Shown piece after piece: positions 42,268-50,186 of a DNA stretch of 64,000 nucleotides. Below the pieces are notes generated by a model. The model did not search any database. It was not told the DNA's origin and saw only the letters and a program-made list of their open reading frames with translations. This DNA is from Amycolatopsis sp. NBC_01480 (GTDB lineage Bacteria; Actinomycetota; Actinomycetes; Mycobacteriales; Pseudonocardiaceae): positions 7,564,001 through 7,628,000 of the forward strand of contig NZ_CP109442.1 in the NCBI RefSeq assembly GCF_036227205.1. Direction: 5' to 3'. Within the stretch, counting starts at the first letter, position 1. Each line of letters begins with the position of its first letter. The translations under genes were made by a program, and so were the position numbers.

Positions 42268-43197
42268 ATGAGCACTTCTCGAGCACGCCTCGGAGCCCTC
42301 GCGCTCGTCACGATTTCGTTGCTGGCCTGCGGTTCCGCTGTGGCGACGGCGGATACCGCGCCGGCGAGCGTCACCGGTTCCGCGCACGGGGTGCTGCCCG
42401 GCGACCGGTTCCCGTCGTGGGGCGGTGACCCCGTCACGCTCAGCCTGGACGCCCACGCCGCGCCGTCGCCGGGGGACCCGTCGCATGCCACGGGAACCTG
42501 GCAGGCCGTGCACACCCGTCCCGACGGCAGTTTGTACGCCGCGTTCGGCGGCACCATCACCACGCTCTCCGCGGCGGGTTCGCTCGCCATGCTGAACGGC
42601 GTGATCACCTGGAAGGACAACCCGGCCAACCCGGGCCTGCCGATGGTCGGCACGCCGGTGGCGCTGAGCGTCGCCGACCGTCCCGATAGCGACCGTGTCG
42701 GCTTCGTCTGGGGATTCTTCGGCGAGCCGGTCGCCGCGGGCCAGGCGCACGTGCCGTTCTTCGCGCTCGACGAGAGCACGCTGAGCGTCCGCACTGCGGT
42801 GCCCGGCCCGCGCGGTGGCCTTCCCGGCAGTCGCGCCGGACTGCCCGGACGCCGGGTGAGCGGCACCCTCGACCTGGGCGGGAGTGTGCTCACCGTGGAC
42901 GCTTCCGCCGCCGCCGGGGCGACCGCCGCCACCGGCACGATCACCCTGACCCAGCCGACCGGCACCCTGCAGGCCACCGTCACCGACTTGGACGCGAGCG
43001 GCCCCCTGGCCATCGCGACCGCGACGGTGACCGCCGGCTCTTCGGCGCCGATCGGCAGCCGGATCTCGGTCTCCTGCTACGACGGCGGAACCCGCGACTG
43101 GGCCGGCTGGACGGCGCCCGGGCAGCCCGTCCTGCCCGCGCAAGGGGTACTGCCACAACGCCCGGGCCTCCACGGCGACCTCACGGTGACCGATTAG
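42268..43197 (+). CDS. Secreted protein of unknown function
   Basis: This 309-residue protein has a signal peptide (LGALALVTISLLACGSAVATADT). The mature part is all-beta in appearance, with motifs GDRFPSWGGDPVTLSLDAHA, TGTWQAVHTRPDGS, GVITWKDNPANPGLPMVG and VGFVWGFFG, then a Gly/Arg-rich linker (GPRGGLPGSRAGLPGRR) and a second beta domain. I do not recognise a family, and no catalytic motif is evident. ATG 42268 follows GGGAGGAACATC. Its 3' end is partly duplicated downstream. Confidence 0.8.
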   Translation: MSTSRARLGALALVTISLLACGSAVATADTAPASVTGSAHGVLPGDRFPSWGGDPVTLSLDAHAAPSPGDPSHATGTWQAVHTRPDGSLYAAFGGTITTLSAAGSLAMLNGVITWKDNPANPGLPMVGTPVALSVADRPDSDRVGFVWGFFGEPVAAGQAHVPFFALDESTLSVRTAVPGPRGGLPGSRAGLPGRRVSGTLDLGGSVLTVDASAAAGATAATGTITLTQPTGTLQATVTDLDASGPLAIATATVTAGSSAPIGSRISVSCYDGGTRDWAGWTAPGQPVLPAQGVLPQRPGLHGDLTVTD

Positions 43198-43384
43198 GCG
43201 TCGCGGGTGTGGTCTCGCCGGGGTGGCGATCGGTGGCCGCCACCCCGACGGGCTCGCTGCGGCGGGGTGCGGATCCACGGTGACCGACTAGGTCTGGGTG
43301 CCGCGGGTGATGGTCTCGGCAGGGTGGTGGTGATCGGTGCCCGCGACCCCGGCGGGATCGTTGCGGCAGCGCGTGGATCCACAG
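43186..43384. repeat. Degenerate tandem duplication at the 3' end of the secreted protein gene
   Basis: Two units, 43186-43278 and 43279-43384, each begin GTGACCGA(T/C)TAG and end GGATCCAC(G/A). Between them lie matching blocks (GGTCTCGxCxGGGTGG, GATCGGTGxCCGC). The first unit starts inside the stop region of the preceding gene, so the duplication copied its last codons (VTD-stop). No gene is seen in the 237-base gap. Confidence 0.65.
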
Positions 43385-43434
43385 TAGACGGTCAAGTGCC
43401 ATCCAGGTTCGGTTGGTGCCGGTCGCGGTGGAAT

Positions 43435-44280
43435 TCACCGTGACCGGGTCGAACCGGCCAGCGAAGGCTTGGGGGGTGCGGGTTTCGCCTTGGGGGGCTG
43501 GGGTTTCGCCTTGGGTGGGCTCGCAGGCGTGGGCTCTGCCTCGATCGTGCGCTCGGCTTCCGTCTCGCCTGCGTTTTCGGCCTCGATCGTGTGGTTGGCT
43601 TCCGACCCGGCTGTGCTTTCGTCCTCGGACGGGCTGTCGGCTTTCGCCTCGGTCGTGCCCTCGGTGTCCGTCTTGGCCGTGCTCTCGGCCGCGCTTTCGG
43701 GCTCTATCGAGGCTTCCGCGTTGGCTGTGCTGTCGGCTTCTGACTCGGGGTTCGTTTCCGCCTCGGGCTCGCCCGCGTAGCGCCTGCGCAACTCGGTCAG
43801 GATGGCGGCGATCTGGCCGAGTTCGGTGAGTGCGGCCTGGTGGGTGGACCGGATGATGGTGGCTTCCTCTTCGGCCCGGGAGATGATGAGCCGGGCTTCC
43901 GTTGCTGCGGCGAGTTCGGTCTCTGCGCGGGCGTCGTCCGCGTCCGTGGCCGTTTTCTCCGCTGCCGCCAGGATTTTCGCGCTCTCTTCGCGGGCCTGGT
44001 CCTTGATCGCCTCGGCCTCGGATTTGGCGACCTCGAGGATTTTCTCGATCCGTTTCCCCAGCCCGTGGGCCGGGTCGGTTTCGCCCGATCGGGGCGTGGG
44101 AACCTGGGCCTTGGCCAGCTTGCGCTCAGCCATCCGGCGGGCCTTCTCGTGCCGATCCAGCCGCTTCTCCGCGACCCGCACGTACTCGTCCACCTGCCGG
44201 CGGTCGTACCCGCGCAGGACGACGGGGAACCGGATATCGGACTCCGGCGCTGTCTCGGCTTCGGAAACCATGTTCTCCAT
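43435..44280 (-). CDS. DivIVA-domain coiled-coil protein
   Basis: This 281-residue protein has the DivIVA-type N-terminal motif FPVVLRGYDRRQVDEYVRVAE (residues ~18-38). A long Ala/Glu-rich coiled coil follows (KRIEKILEVAKSEAEAIKDQ onward), then an acidic low-complexity tail of Glu/Ala/Ser/Thr repeats ending in PKAKPQPPKAKPAPPKPS. DivIVA/Wag31 relatives organise polar growth and cell-wall synthesis in actinobacteria. ATG 44280 is used; ATG 44271, with GGAG just before it, is an alternative. Not the main DivIVA, which lies in the ftsZ region; this is an accessory paralogue. Confidence 0.8.
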   Translation of the reverse strand: MENMVSEAETAPESDIRFPVVLRGYDRRQVDEYVRVAEKRLDRHEKARRMAERKLAKAQVPTPRSGETDPAHGLGKRIEKILEVAKSEAEAIKDQAREESAKILAAAEKTATDADDARAETELAAATEARLIISRAEEEATIIRSTHQAALTELGQIAAILTELRRRYAGEPEAETNPESEADSTANAEASIEPESAAESTAKTDTEGTTEAKADSPSEDESTAGSEANHTIEAENAGETEAERTIEAEPTPASPPKAKPQPPKAKPAPPKPSLAGSTRSR

Positions 44281-44657
44281 CGCCTGAGTGTCGGCAACCG
44301 CCCGAAGACCGGCAAACCGAAACCCGATATCGGCGTGACAAGCGCACTTTAGGTGGAACCACCCGTTGCCGTTCGTGGCCGGGCGCGGTATGGGGCCGGT
44401 GAACCCGGGGTGGCCCGCGCGCGGCCCGCTGGGGGACAGGCGCGCGCGGGCCCGGCGATTCCCCGTCACCGGGGAACAAGAAGCCCACCTGGGAGTGGGG
44501 CCTCTGGACTCAGGAAACCAGAACGGGCCAAGGAAAACCCTAGTGCGCGGCTGGACGAGCCGAGGGCAGCGCCGCCGAACGGGTGGACTGCCGGGAACGC
44601 CGGTGACCTGAGGCCGCCGCCATGGCCGCAGCAGCCGTCCGGCCTGCGTGTTTCGCC
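44281..44657. other. Intergenic stretch, no gene seen
   Basis: Between the DivIVA-like start and the repeat block no reading frame has gene-like codon use or a ribosome site. The first part presumably holds the DivIVA promoter; no clear -35/-10 pair stands out. Confidence 0.4.
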
Positions 44658-44862
44658 TGAGGCCAAGGGCCGGGCCGGAGCGCTGAGGACAGGGACCCCG
44701 GCCGGACCACCGAGAGCAAGGGCCCGGCCGGAGCGGTGAGGACAGGAGCCTGCTCGTACCACTGGGGCCGAGGACCGGGCCGCTGAGGGCAGGGACCTGC
44801 CCGGACCGCTGAGGCCAAGGGCCTGGCCGGAGCGCCTAGAACCGGGTCCTGCCCGGACCAGC
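44658..44862. repeat. Degenerate tandem repeat block of ~46-52 bp units
   Basis: About four units share the pattern CAAGGGCCxGGCCGGAGCG(C/G)TGAGGxCAGGGACC...CCGGAC, starting near 44658, 44711, 44763 and 44809. They lie before the solute-binding protein gene. Open frames across them on both strands are by-products of the repeat. Confidence 0.55.
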
Positions 44863-44940
44863 TGCGCGGGCAGGACGCCGCGAGCCTGTCCCGCATCCTG
44901 GGCATCGGCCCGGCGGCTCCCGGCCCGGCATGATGCCTGC

Positions 44941-45834
44941 ATGTCGCTTCGATTCCGCCGGGCCGCGTTCGTCGTGGCCGTGGCTGTGAGCTGCCCGTTG
45001 GGGGCCGTCGCATGCGCGCCCGTCGACCAAGGCAGCGGTGCCGGGTCCGCGCCGGGCGGCCCGGTCACTCCCGGGCAGGGGGCCTGCGCTCCGGCGCAGC
45101 TGAAAACGCTGAAGCCGGGGTCCTTCACCTTCGGCACCGACCAGCCGGCGTACCCGCCGTGGTTCTCCGACGACGATCCGGCCAACGGCAAGGGGTTCGA
45201 GGCGGCCGTGGCGTACGCGGTGGCCGGCAAGCTCGGTTACCGACCCGACGGCGTCACCTGGGTGCGGGTGCCGTTCAGCGCCGCGATCCAGCCCGGGGTC
45301 AAGACCTACGACGCCGACCTCAACGAGTTCTCGATCACCGACGAGCGGCGCAAGGCCGTCGACTTCTCCGCGCCCTACTACGACGTGACGCAGGCCGTGG
45401 TCACCACCAAAGCCTCGCCGATCGCCGGGGCCACCACGTTGGCCGCGTTGCGCGGGGCCAAGCTGGGCGCGCAGGTTGGGACCACCAGTTACGACGCCGC
45501 GGAGAAGGTGATCGCCCCGGCGGCGCAGATTTCCGTGTACAACAACAACGACGACGCGAAGCAGGCGCTGGCCACCGGGCAGATCCAGGGACTGGTCGTG
45601 GACCTGCCGACCGCGTTCGAGATCACCGGGGGCGGGGAGGTGCCGGACTCGGTGATCGTCGGCCAGGTCCCGCCGGCGGGCGCGGCGGAGCAGTTCGGCG
45701 CCGTGCTGGACAAGGGCAGCCCGCTCACCGGGTGCGTCTCGGCCGCGGTCGAGGCGCTGCGGGCCGACGGCACGCTGGCGAAGCTGACCGACCAGTGGCT
45801 GACCCGCGCGGGAAGCGCGCGCGAGTTGAAATGA
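44941..45834 (+). CDS. Amino-acid ABC transporter solute-binding protein (family 3)
   Basis: This 297-residue lipoprotein has signal peptide plus lipobox-like CPLGAVACAP. The family 3 binding fold follows: FTFGTDQPAYPPWFSDDDP (~60), a ligand-site segment DLNEFSITDERRKAVDFSAPYYD (~120-142), and GAQVGTTSYDAAEK. It delivers a polar amino acid to a membrane permease. ATG 44941 lacks a strong ribosome site. Its stop overlaps the permease ATG (ATGA), but the permease is truncated, so the transporter is not functional as it stands. Confidence 0.9.
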   Translation: MSLRFRRAAFVVAVAVSCPLGAVACAPVDQGSGAGSAPGGPVTPGQGACAPAQLKTLKPGSFTFGTDQPAYPPWFSDDDPANGKGFEAAVAYAVAGKLGYRPDGVTWVRVPFSAAIQPGVKTYDADLNEFSITDERRKAVDFSAPYYDVTQAVVTTKASPIAGATTLAALRGAKLGAQVGTTSYDAAEKVIAPAAQISVYNNNDDAKQALATGQIQGLVVDLPTAFEITGGGEVPDSVIVGQVPPAGAAEQFGAVLDKGSPLTGCVSAAVEALRADGTLAKLTDQWLTRAGSARELK

Positions 45835-46005
45835 CGAGCAGCCTCCAACGGGAACGCCTGGCGTACAAGCGTTCCCGCGCCCGACGGTCCACAGTGGTCG
45901 CACTCTGCTCGACACTCGTCTTCGCCGCCGTGGCGTGGTTCACCATCACCTCGGCGCCGGGCTGGCCGCGGGTGCGGGACTCGTTCTTCGACGTGCACTC
46001 GGCGC
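45831..46005 (+). pseudogene. N-terminal remnant of the amino-acid ABC permease
   Basis: About 57 codons are left: SSLQRERLAYKRSRARRSTV, then the first membrane segment VALCSTLVFAAVAWFTIT and APGWPRVRDSFFDVH, which is how HisM/GlnP-type permeases of actinobacteria begin. After 46005 the DNA switches to the middle of the ATPase N-terminus in another frame. About 230 residues of permease, the intergenic part and ~25 residues of the ATPase are missing. Confidence 0.8.
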
Positions 46006-46023
46006 TTCGTCGCCGAGCACGAG

Positions 46024-46680
46024 GTGGTCGTGCTGATCGGCGCCTCCGGCTCGGGGAAGTCGACGCTGCTGCGCTGCGTGAACCTCCAGGAGGAGATCGA
46101 CGACGGGCAGATCCTGCTGGACGGGCAGGACGTGTCCGACCCGCGGACCGACCCGGACGTGGCGCGGCGCCGGATGGGCGTGGTGTTCCAGGCGTTCAAC
46201 CTGTTCCCGCACCTGTCCGTGCTGGACAACGTGACGCTGGCGCCGCGCGTCGTGCACGGCCGCGGCCGCGAGGAAGCGGAGACCGCGGCGCTCGCGCTGC
46301 TGGGGCGGGTGGGGCTGGAAGAAAAGGCGAGCGCGTACCCGGACCGGATGTCCGGCGGGCAGCAGCAGCGGGTGGCGATCGTCCGCGCGCTGGCCTACGA
46401 ACCGCGGCTGCTGCTCCTGGACGAGATCACCAGCGCGCTGGGCCCCGAACTCGTCGGCGAGGTGCTGACGCTCGTGCGCGAGCTGGCCGGCCAGGGCCGC
46501 ACCCTCCTGATGGCCACGCACGAGATGGGCTTCGCCCGCCAGATCGCCGACCGGGTCTGCTTCCTCGACGCCGGCGTCCTGATCGAATCCGGGCCGCCGG
46601 AGCGGATCTTCACCGAACCGGAGCACGAGCGCACGCGGCAGTTCCTGTCCCGGATCATCGCTTCGGGACGGCTGGGCTAG
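46024..46680 (+). CDS. Amino-acid ABC transporter ATP-binding protein, N-terminally truncated
   Basis: The remaining 218 residues hold Walker A GASGSGKSTLL (~4), Q-loop FQAFNLFPHLS, signature MSGGQQQR (~110), Walker B LLLLDEITSALG (Glu present) and the H-loop MATHEMGF, close to GlnQ. The first ~25-30 residues, including the aromatic A-loop strand, are absent. Homology in the frame begins only at about 46009 (VAEHEVV), right after the permease junction. The GTG at 46024 has no proper ribosome site. Probably inactive or not translated unless the deletion is an assembly error. Confidence 0.75.
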   Translation: MVVLIGASGSGKSTLLRCVNLQEEIDDGQILLDGQDVSDPRTDPDVARRRMGVVFQAFNLFPHLSVLDNVTLAPRVVHGRGREEAETAALALLGRVGLEEKASAYPDRMSGGQQQRVAIVRALAYEPRLLLLDEITSALGPELVGEVLTLVRELAGQGRTLLMATHEMGFARQIADRVCFLDAGVLIESGPPERIFTEPEHERTRQFLSRIIASGRLG

Positions 46681-46691
46681 GTTCCCGCCGG

Positions 46692-46744
46692 GTCGCGGAT
46701 GACGCTTCCGCTGCACTGAGTGCAGGGGAAGCGTCATCCGCGAC
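46692..46744. repeat. 18-bp perfect stem-loop (GTCGCGGATGACGCTTCC family)
   Basis: GTCGCGGATGACGCTTCC (46692-46709) pairs with 46727-46744. The loop contains a second hairpin, CTGCAC-TGA-GTGCAG (46711-46725). It lies 11 bases after the ATPase stop, a position fit for a terminator. Confidence 0.8.
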
Positions 46745-46773
46745 ACTGAGGGTCGGTGCGGGCGCCGGAGAGT

Positions 46774-46824
46774 CCGTCAAGGCCTCCTTACCCGCGTTGG
46801 ACGCGGGTAAGGAGGCCTTGACGG
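46774..46824. repeat. 23-bp perfect stem-loop (GTCAAGGCCTCCTTACCCGCG family)
   Basis: CCGTCAAGGCCTCCTTACCCGCG (46774-46796) pairs perfectly with 46802-46824 around TTGGA. It sits between the convergent ATPase and GH97 genes, 14 bases after the GH97 stop. It lacks a T-run. Confidence 0.8.
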
Positions 46825-46838
46825 CGTGCGGACGGTCC

Positions 46839-49544
46839 TCAGCCTTGGCAGGTCAGTTCGGGCATGGCCCAGTCACCGTGGTCGAACGCGGTTCCGTCGC
46901 CGCCGTCGCCCAGGGCCAGGTCGAGTTCCTGGGCACCGGTGACGTCCGCAGCGATTTGCGTCGGCCCGCCCGCGGAGGTGAGCACCGGGGTGGTGGCGAG
47001 GGTCTTGCCGTCCCCGAGCACGCTGAACGTCACCGAGCCCTTCGGCGAAGACGCGACCTCGTCGTCGATGCCGACGGTCGAGGTGAACGCCGTGCACCGG
47101 CCGCCGAGGAAGATCTTGACGTCGCTGGTCGCGTTCGCGCCGAGGCCCCGCGGGTACACGGTGCCGTGCAGGGTGATCGGCTTGCCGTCGCCGGAGCCGG
47201 TCTCGCCATTGGACTGGTCGCGTTCCACCGGGCCCCAGCCGTTGGTCGCGGACTCGAACGGCAGCGCGCTCACCCCGACCGTCCCGTGCGGGGGCACCTT
47301 GACCGAGACGACCTGCTCGACGTGGATCGGGTCGGCCCCAGGACGGGCGTAGGTCGCCACGACCGGGACCTCCACCACCGCGCCCTGCTGGGCGGCGGGC
47401 ACGGTGACCGTCCACTGTCCACTCAGGGCAGTCCCGGCCGGCAGGGTGCCCGCCGAGACCGTACGGCCGGCCGACTTCCAGCCCGCGGGCAGCCGGGCGG
47501 CGTCCACGCCCAGCCGGACGTCGTGCAGGGCCGGGCCTTGGGGCAGCGTGAAACTCGCGCCGACCGGCAGGCTCGAACCAGGGTTGACCACCGCGGTCGA
47601 AGGGGTGAGGGTCAACGACGTCGTCGGGGCGGGCACGACCGGCTTGTCGCACGAGGTGCGCCCGGGGGTGGCCGGGCAGGCGATGGCCGCGAAGCCGCCG
47701 TTGGCCGGCGACGTGACCGAGAGCGTGTCCGCGGCCGTGTGCGTGCTGGTGGTCCGGGTCAGGGTGCCGTTGCTGTCGCTGGTGGTCTCGACCAGCCATC
47801 GGCCGCGGCCGAGGAAGCCCAGCGGAGTGGTCATCGTCCCGCCCGGGCCGGCCAGGAGGCCGCCGACGAACCAGCGGTCGCCGTTGCGCCGGGCCATCAC
47901 GACCTGGCGGTTGCCGGCCGCGTCCTGCTCGGGGGAGCCGGCGGCGAGCCGGGTCTCGTCCCAGGTCGTCGGCAGCTGCTCGAGGTAGCGCTCGGCGACG
48001 GGCTGCGTGGCGAACCCCGCCGGATCGTCGCCGAGATGCGTCCAGCCGGATTCGAAGACGACCGCCTGCGCGAGTTCGTGACCGACGGAGTCCTGCCGGT
48101 TGGGCCGGGAGAACCAGGTCGGCGTGTAGTCCATCGAGCCGACGATGTTGCGGGTGAAGGCCAGGAAGATGTCGCGGTCGGCGTTCTGCCCGTTCTCCTC
48201 GCCGCGCACGCCCTCGACGCTCATCACCTGCGGCCACGTGCGCTGCAGCCCGCGGGGGATGGTCGCGCCGTGGAAGTCGATCATCAGGTGCAGCCGCGCG
48301 GTGTCGGCGAGGATCGCGCCGTACCACTGGAACTGCGATTGGGCATCGGAGTCCATGTAGTCGACCTTGACCCCGGCGACGCCCCAGGACTTGATCTTCG
48401 GCAGCCAGCTGTCGCGCTGCTGCTGGGTCGCGAGGTCGGTCCAGGCGAACCACAGCACCACGTTCACCCCGCGCGCCCGGGCGTAGCGGACCAGGTCCGG
48501 GATTTCGCTTTCCTGCCAGCCGTAATCGACCAGGGTGTACGACAATCCGTGCGCGGCCGCGTAGTCGATGAAGGAGCGCTGGGTGGCGGCGCTGGCGCTG
48601 GCGTCGACGCCGCCGGTCAGCCAGGACCAGTCCGCGACCCCCGGCTTGATCCACGAGGTGTCCGCCACCTTCGAGGGCGGGGCGAGGTCGTCGACCAGGG
48701 TGGAGCGCACCACGGTGTCCAGGCTGCCGACGATCGCGGTGCGCCAGGGAGTGGCGAGCGGGCCGGGCGCGGTCACGGGCTTGTTGTCGGCCAGCGCGAC
48801 GGTGTACGCGGTGCTGCCGTCGGCGTGGTCCAGGTGCGTGCCGGAGTATCGTCCGTCCACATCGGACTCGGTGAGCAAGGCATACGCGCCGCCCACCTTG
48901 AACAGCGTCGGGTAGCCGAACGAGCAGGTGCTGCCGGTGCAGGTCTTGGGCTCGGCGGTGTTCGCCGTGGCCGCGGTGGTCTGCGTCCGCTCCGTCTCGT
49001 ACGCGCTCTGGTACGGCTGCACCCAGGCCTCGGCGTCGGCGGGAAGTTCGAAGGTGGAGGCTTCCTTCTGCACGGTCACCGGCCCGGAACCGCCGACGAC
49101 GTAGCGGTACGCCACCCCGTCGCGCGCCGCGCGGACCACCACGTCGAAGGACGCGTGATCGGCGGTCCGGAAGGTGAACGTCGATTCGTTCATCGTCGCC
49201 GAACGGTCGAGCTGCTTGCCGGTGACCATGTCGTAGGACTCGCGCACGAGCTTGTCCCGGCGGCCGGCGAACGACAGCCCGGAGTCGAACTCGTGGGCGC
49301 TGGTGGTGATTCCGAGCTTGCCCGGCGCCAATACCTGGGACCCGCCGCTGGCCACCGCGAGGTTCAGCCCGCCGGCGTTGTCCAGTCCCAGTGTCGCGGT
49401 AATGCTTGTGTTGCCCGGACTTCGGACGGTCCAGGCGGTGGCTTTGGTCGGTGCGGCCGCGGCGGAGGGGGCGGCGACGACGCCTCCGAGCAACGCGAGC
49501 GCTATGGCAGTCAGACCCAGCTGTCTCGGTTTCACAGCATCCAA
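46839..49544 (-). CDS. Secreted GH97-type alpha-glycosidase with C-terminal NPCBM-like domain
   Basis: This 901-residue protein has a signal peptide (LGLTAIALALLGGVVAAPSAAAA). An N-terminal beta-sandwich (about 30-290) precedes the TIM barrel with YTLVDYGWQESEIPD, VVLWFAW and GVAGVKVDYMDSDAQ (~420), where the Asp is the probable nucleophile of retaining GH97 enzymes. MIDFHGATIPRGLQRTWP and VEGVRGEENG follow. A NEW3-like domain (about 640-760) and an NPCBM-type carbohydrate-binding module (GVSALPFESATNGWGPVERD to the end) complete it. It acts on alpha-galactosides or alpha-glucosides outside the cell. The start at 49544 is TTG (AGGAA upstream); GTG 49535 is the alternative. Confidence 0.92.
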   Translation of the reverse strand: MDAVKPRQLGLTAIALALLGGVVAAPSAAAAPTKATAWTVRSPGNTSITATLGLDNAGGLNLAVASGGSQVLAPGKLGITTSAHEFDSGLSFAGRRDKLVRESYDMVTGKQLDRSATMNESTFTFRTADHASFDVVVRAARDGVAYRYVVGGSGPVTVQKEASTFELPADAEAWVQPYQSAYETERTQTTAATANTAEPKTCTGSTCSFGYPTLFKVGGAYALLTESDVDGRYSGTHLDHADGSTAYTVALADNKPVTAPGPLATPWRTAIVGSLDTVVRSTLVDDLAPPSKVADTSWIKPGVADWSWLTGGVDASASAATQRSFIDYAAAHGLSYTLVDYGWQESEIPDLVRYARARGVNVVLWFAWTDLATQQQRDSWLPKIKSWGVAGVKVDYMDSDAQSQFQWYGAILADTARLHLMIDFHGATIPRGLQRTWPQVMSVEGVRGEENGQNADRDIFLAFTRNIVGSMDYTPTWFSRPNRQDSVGHELAQAVVFESGWTHLGDDPAGFATQPVAERYLEQLPTTWDETRLAAGSPEQDAAGNRQVVMARRNGDRWFVGGLLAGPGGTMTTPLGFLGRGRWLVETTSDSNGTLTRTTSTHTAADTLSVTSPANGGFAAIACPATPGRTSCDKPVVPAPTTSLTLTPSTAVVNPGSSLPVGASFTLPQGPALHDVRLGVDAARLPAGWKSAGRTVSAGTLPAGTALSGQWTVTVPAAQQGAVVEVPVVATYARPGADPIHVEQVVSVKVPPHGTVGVSALPFESATNGWGPVERDQSNGETGSGDGKPITLHGTVYPRGLGANATSDVKIFLGGRCTAFTSTVGIDDEVASSPKGSVTFSVLGDGKTLATTPVLTSAGGPTQIAADVTGAQELDLALGDGGDGTAFDHGDWAMPELTCQG

Positions 49545-49611
49545 ATAACGCTATTCCTGTTTTGTTCGTCAAGGGTTTTGTTTAGTTGTGTCTGGTCCTG
49601 TCAAACATCAA

Positions 49612-49905
49612 TCATTCGATCTTGAGCTCCTCGACGTCCGGGCCGAGAACGACACCGAGTTGGTCGAACGTCCGCAGCGGCGTCCCTCGATGACGACGTC
49701 GCTCAGCACGACGCCGGTGATGGCGCCGTCGCCGTTGCCGGCCGCGAGCAGCGGTCTCATCCCGCCTTGATGACGGATGTTCACATGCCTGATTCGCACG
49801 CCGGAGACCGGCGCAGTGTGTCCAGGCGGCCACGTCGTCGAACAGCACCCGCTCGACCGGCTGCCGCGGGTGTGGCCAGCTGAGCGCGATGTTGGCGTCC
49901 TCGGC
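49612..49905 (-). pseudogene. C-terminal remnant of a beta-helix (GH28-like) enzyme with two frameshifts
   Basis: In one frame: EDANIALSWPHPRQP and RVLFDDVAAWTHCAG. In another: SGVRIRHVNIRHQGGM, AAGNGDGAITGVVLSDVVIEG. Back in the first: TFDQLGVVLGPDVEELKIE then stop at 49612. The repeated '...VRIRHVNI...' and 'ITGVVLSDVVIEG' coils are typical of parallel beta-helix proteins. Two single-base-type frame changes (near 49805 and 49690) break it, and an in-frame stop at 49906 closes it upstream. Upstream of that, FERFIVDEHTKA is the tail of something unidentified. Confidence 0.6.
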
Positions 49906-49989
49906 TCAGGCCTTGGTGTGCTCATCGACGATGAAACGTTCAAAATCCGGCCGATGTCGCCGCCGCCGGTGCCCGCCTGGTGAAACAGG

Positions 49990-50005
49990 ACTTGTCTGGA
50001 CCAAT
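49990..50005. promoter_or_regulatory. DasR-like (dre) box before the GH64 glucanase gene
   Basis: ACTTGTCTGGACCAAT matches 10 of 12 core bases of TGGTCTAGACCA. It lies 182 bases before the GH64 start. TTGACA (50020-50025) follows downstream and could be a -35 box, although no good -10 is seen. It resembles the site at 29017-29032. Confidence 0.5.
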
Positions 50006-50186
50006 ATTCGGTGAACCGTTGACATCCTCCGGTTCCGGGCTCAACCTGATTACCGCCCCCACGGCCCGGCCCGGGACCGGCCGCACGGGACGGCACCACC
50101 ATCTCCGAATTCGGTACGGCACCGCCGATTCGATCTTCGCTCGGGACTTTCACCGGCGTGACCAGACGGCCCCCAAGGAGAGAACC

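Noticed and set aside
45012..49625. Very long open frame (over 1500 codons) on the plus strand across the ABC and GH97 region
   Set aside because: It is the antisense or shifted frame of high-GC genes: Arg/Gly/Ala-rich composition with no domains, and the true genes lie in other frames.
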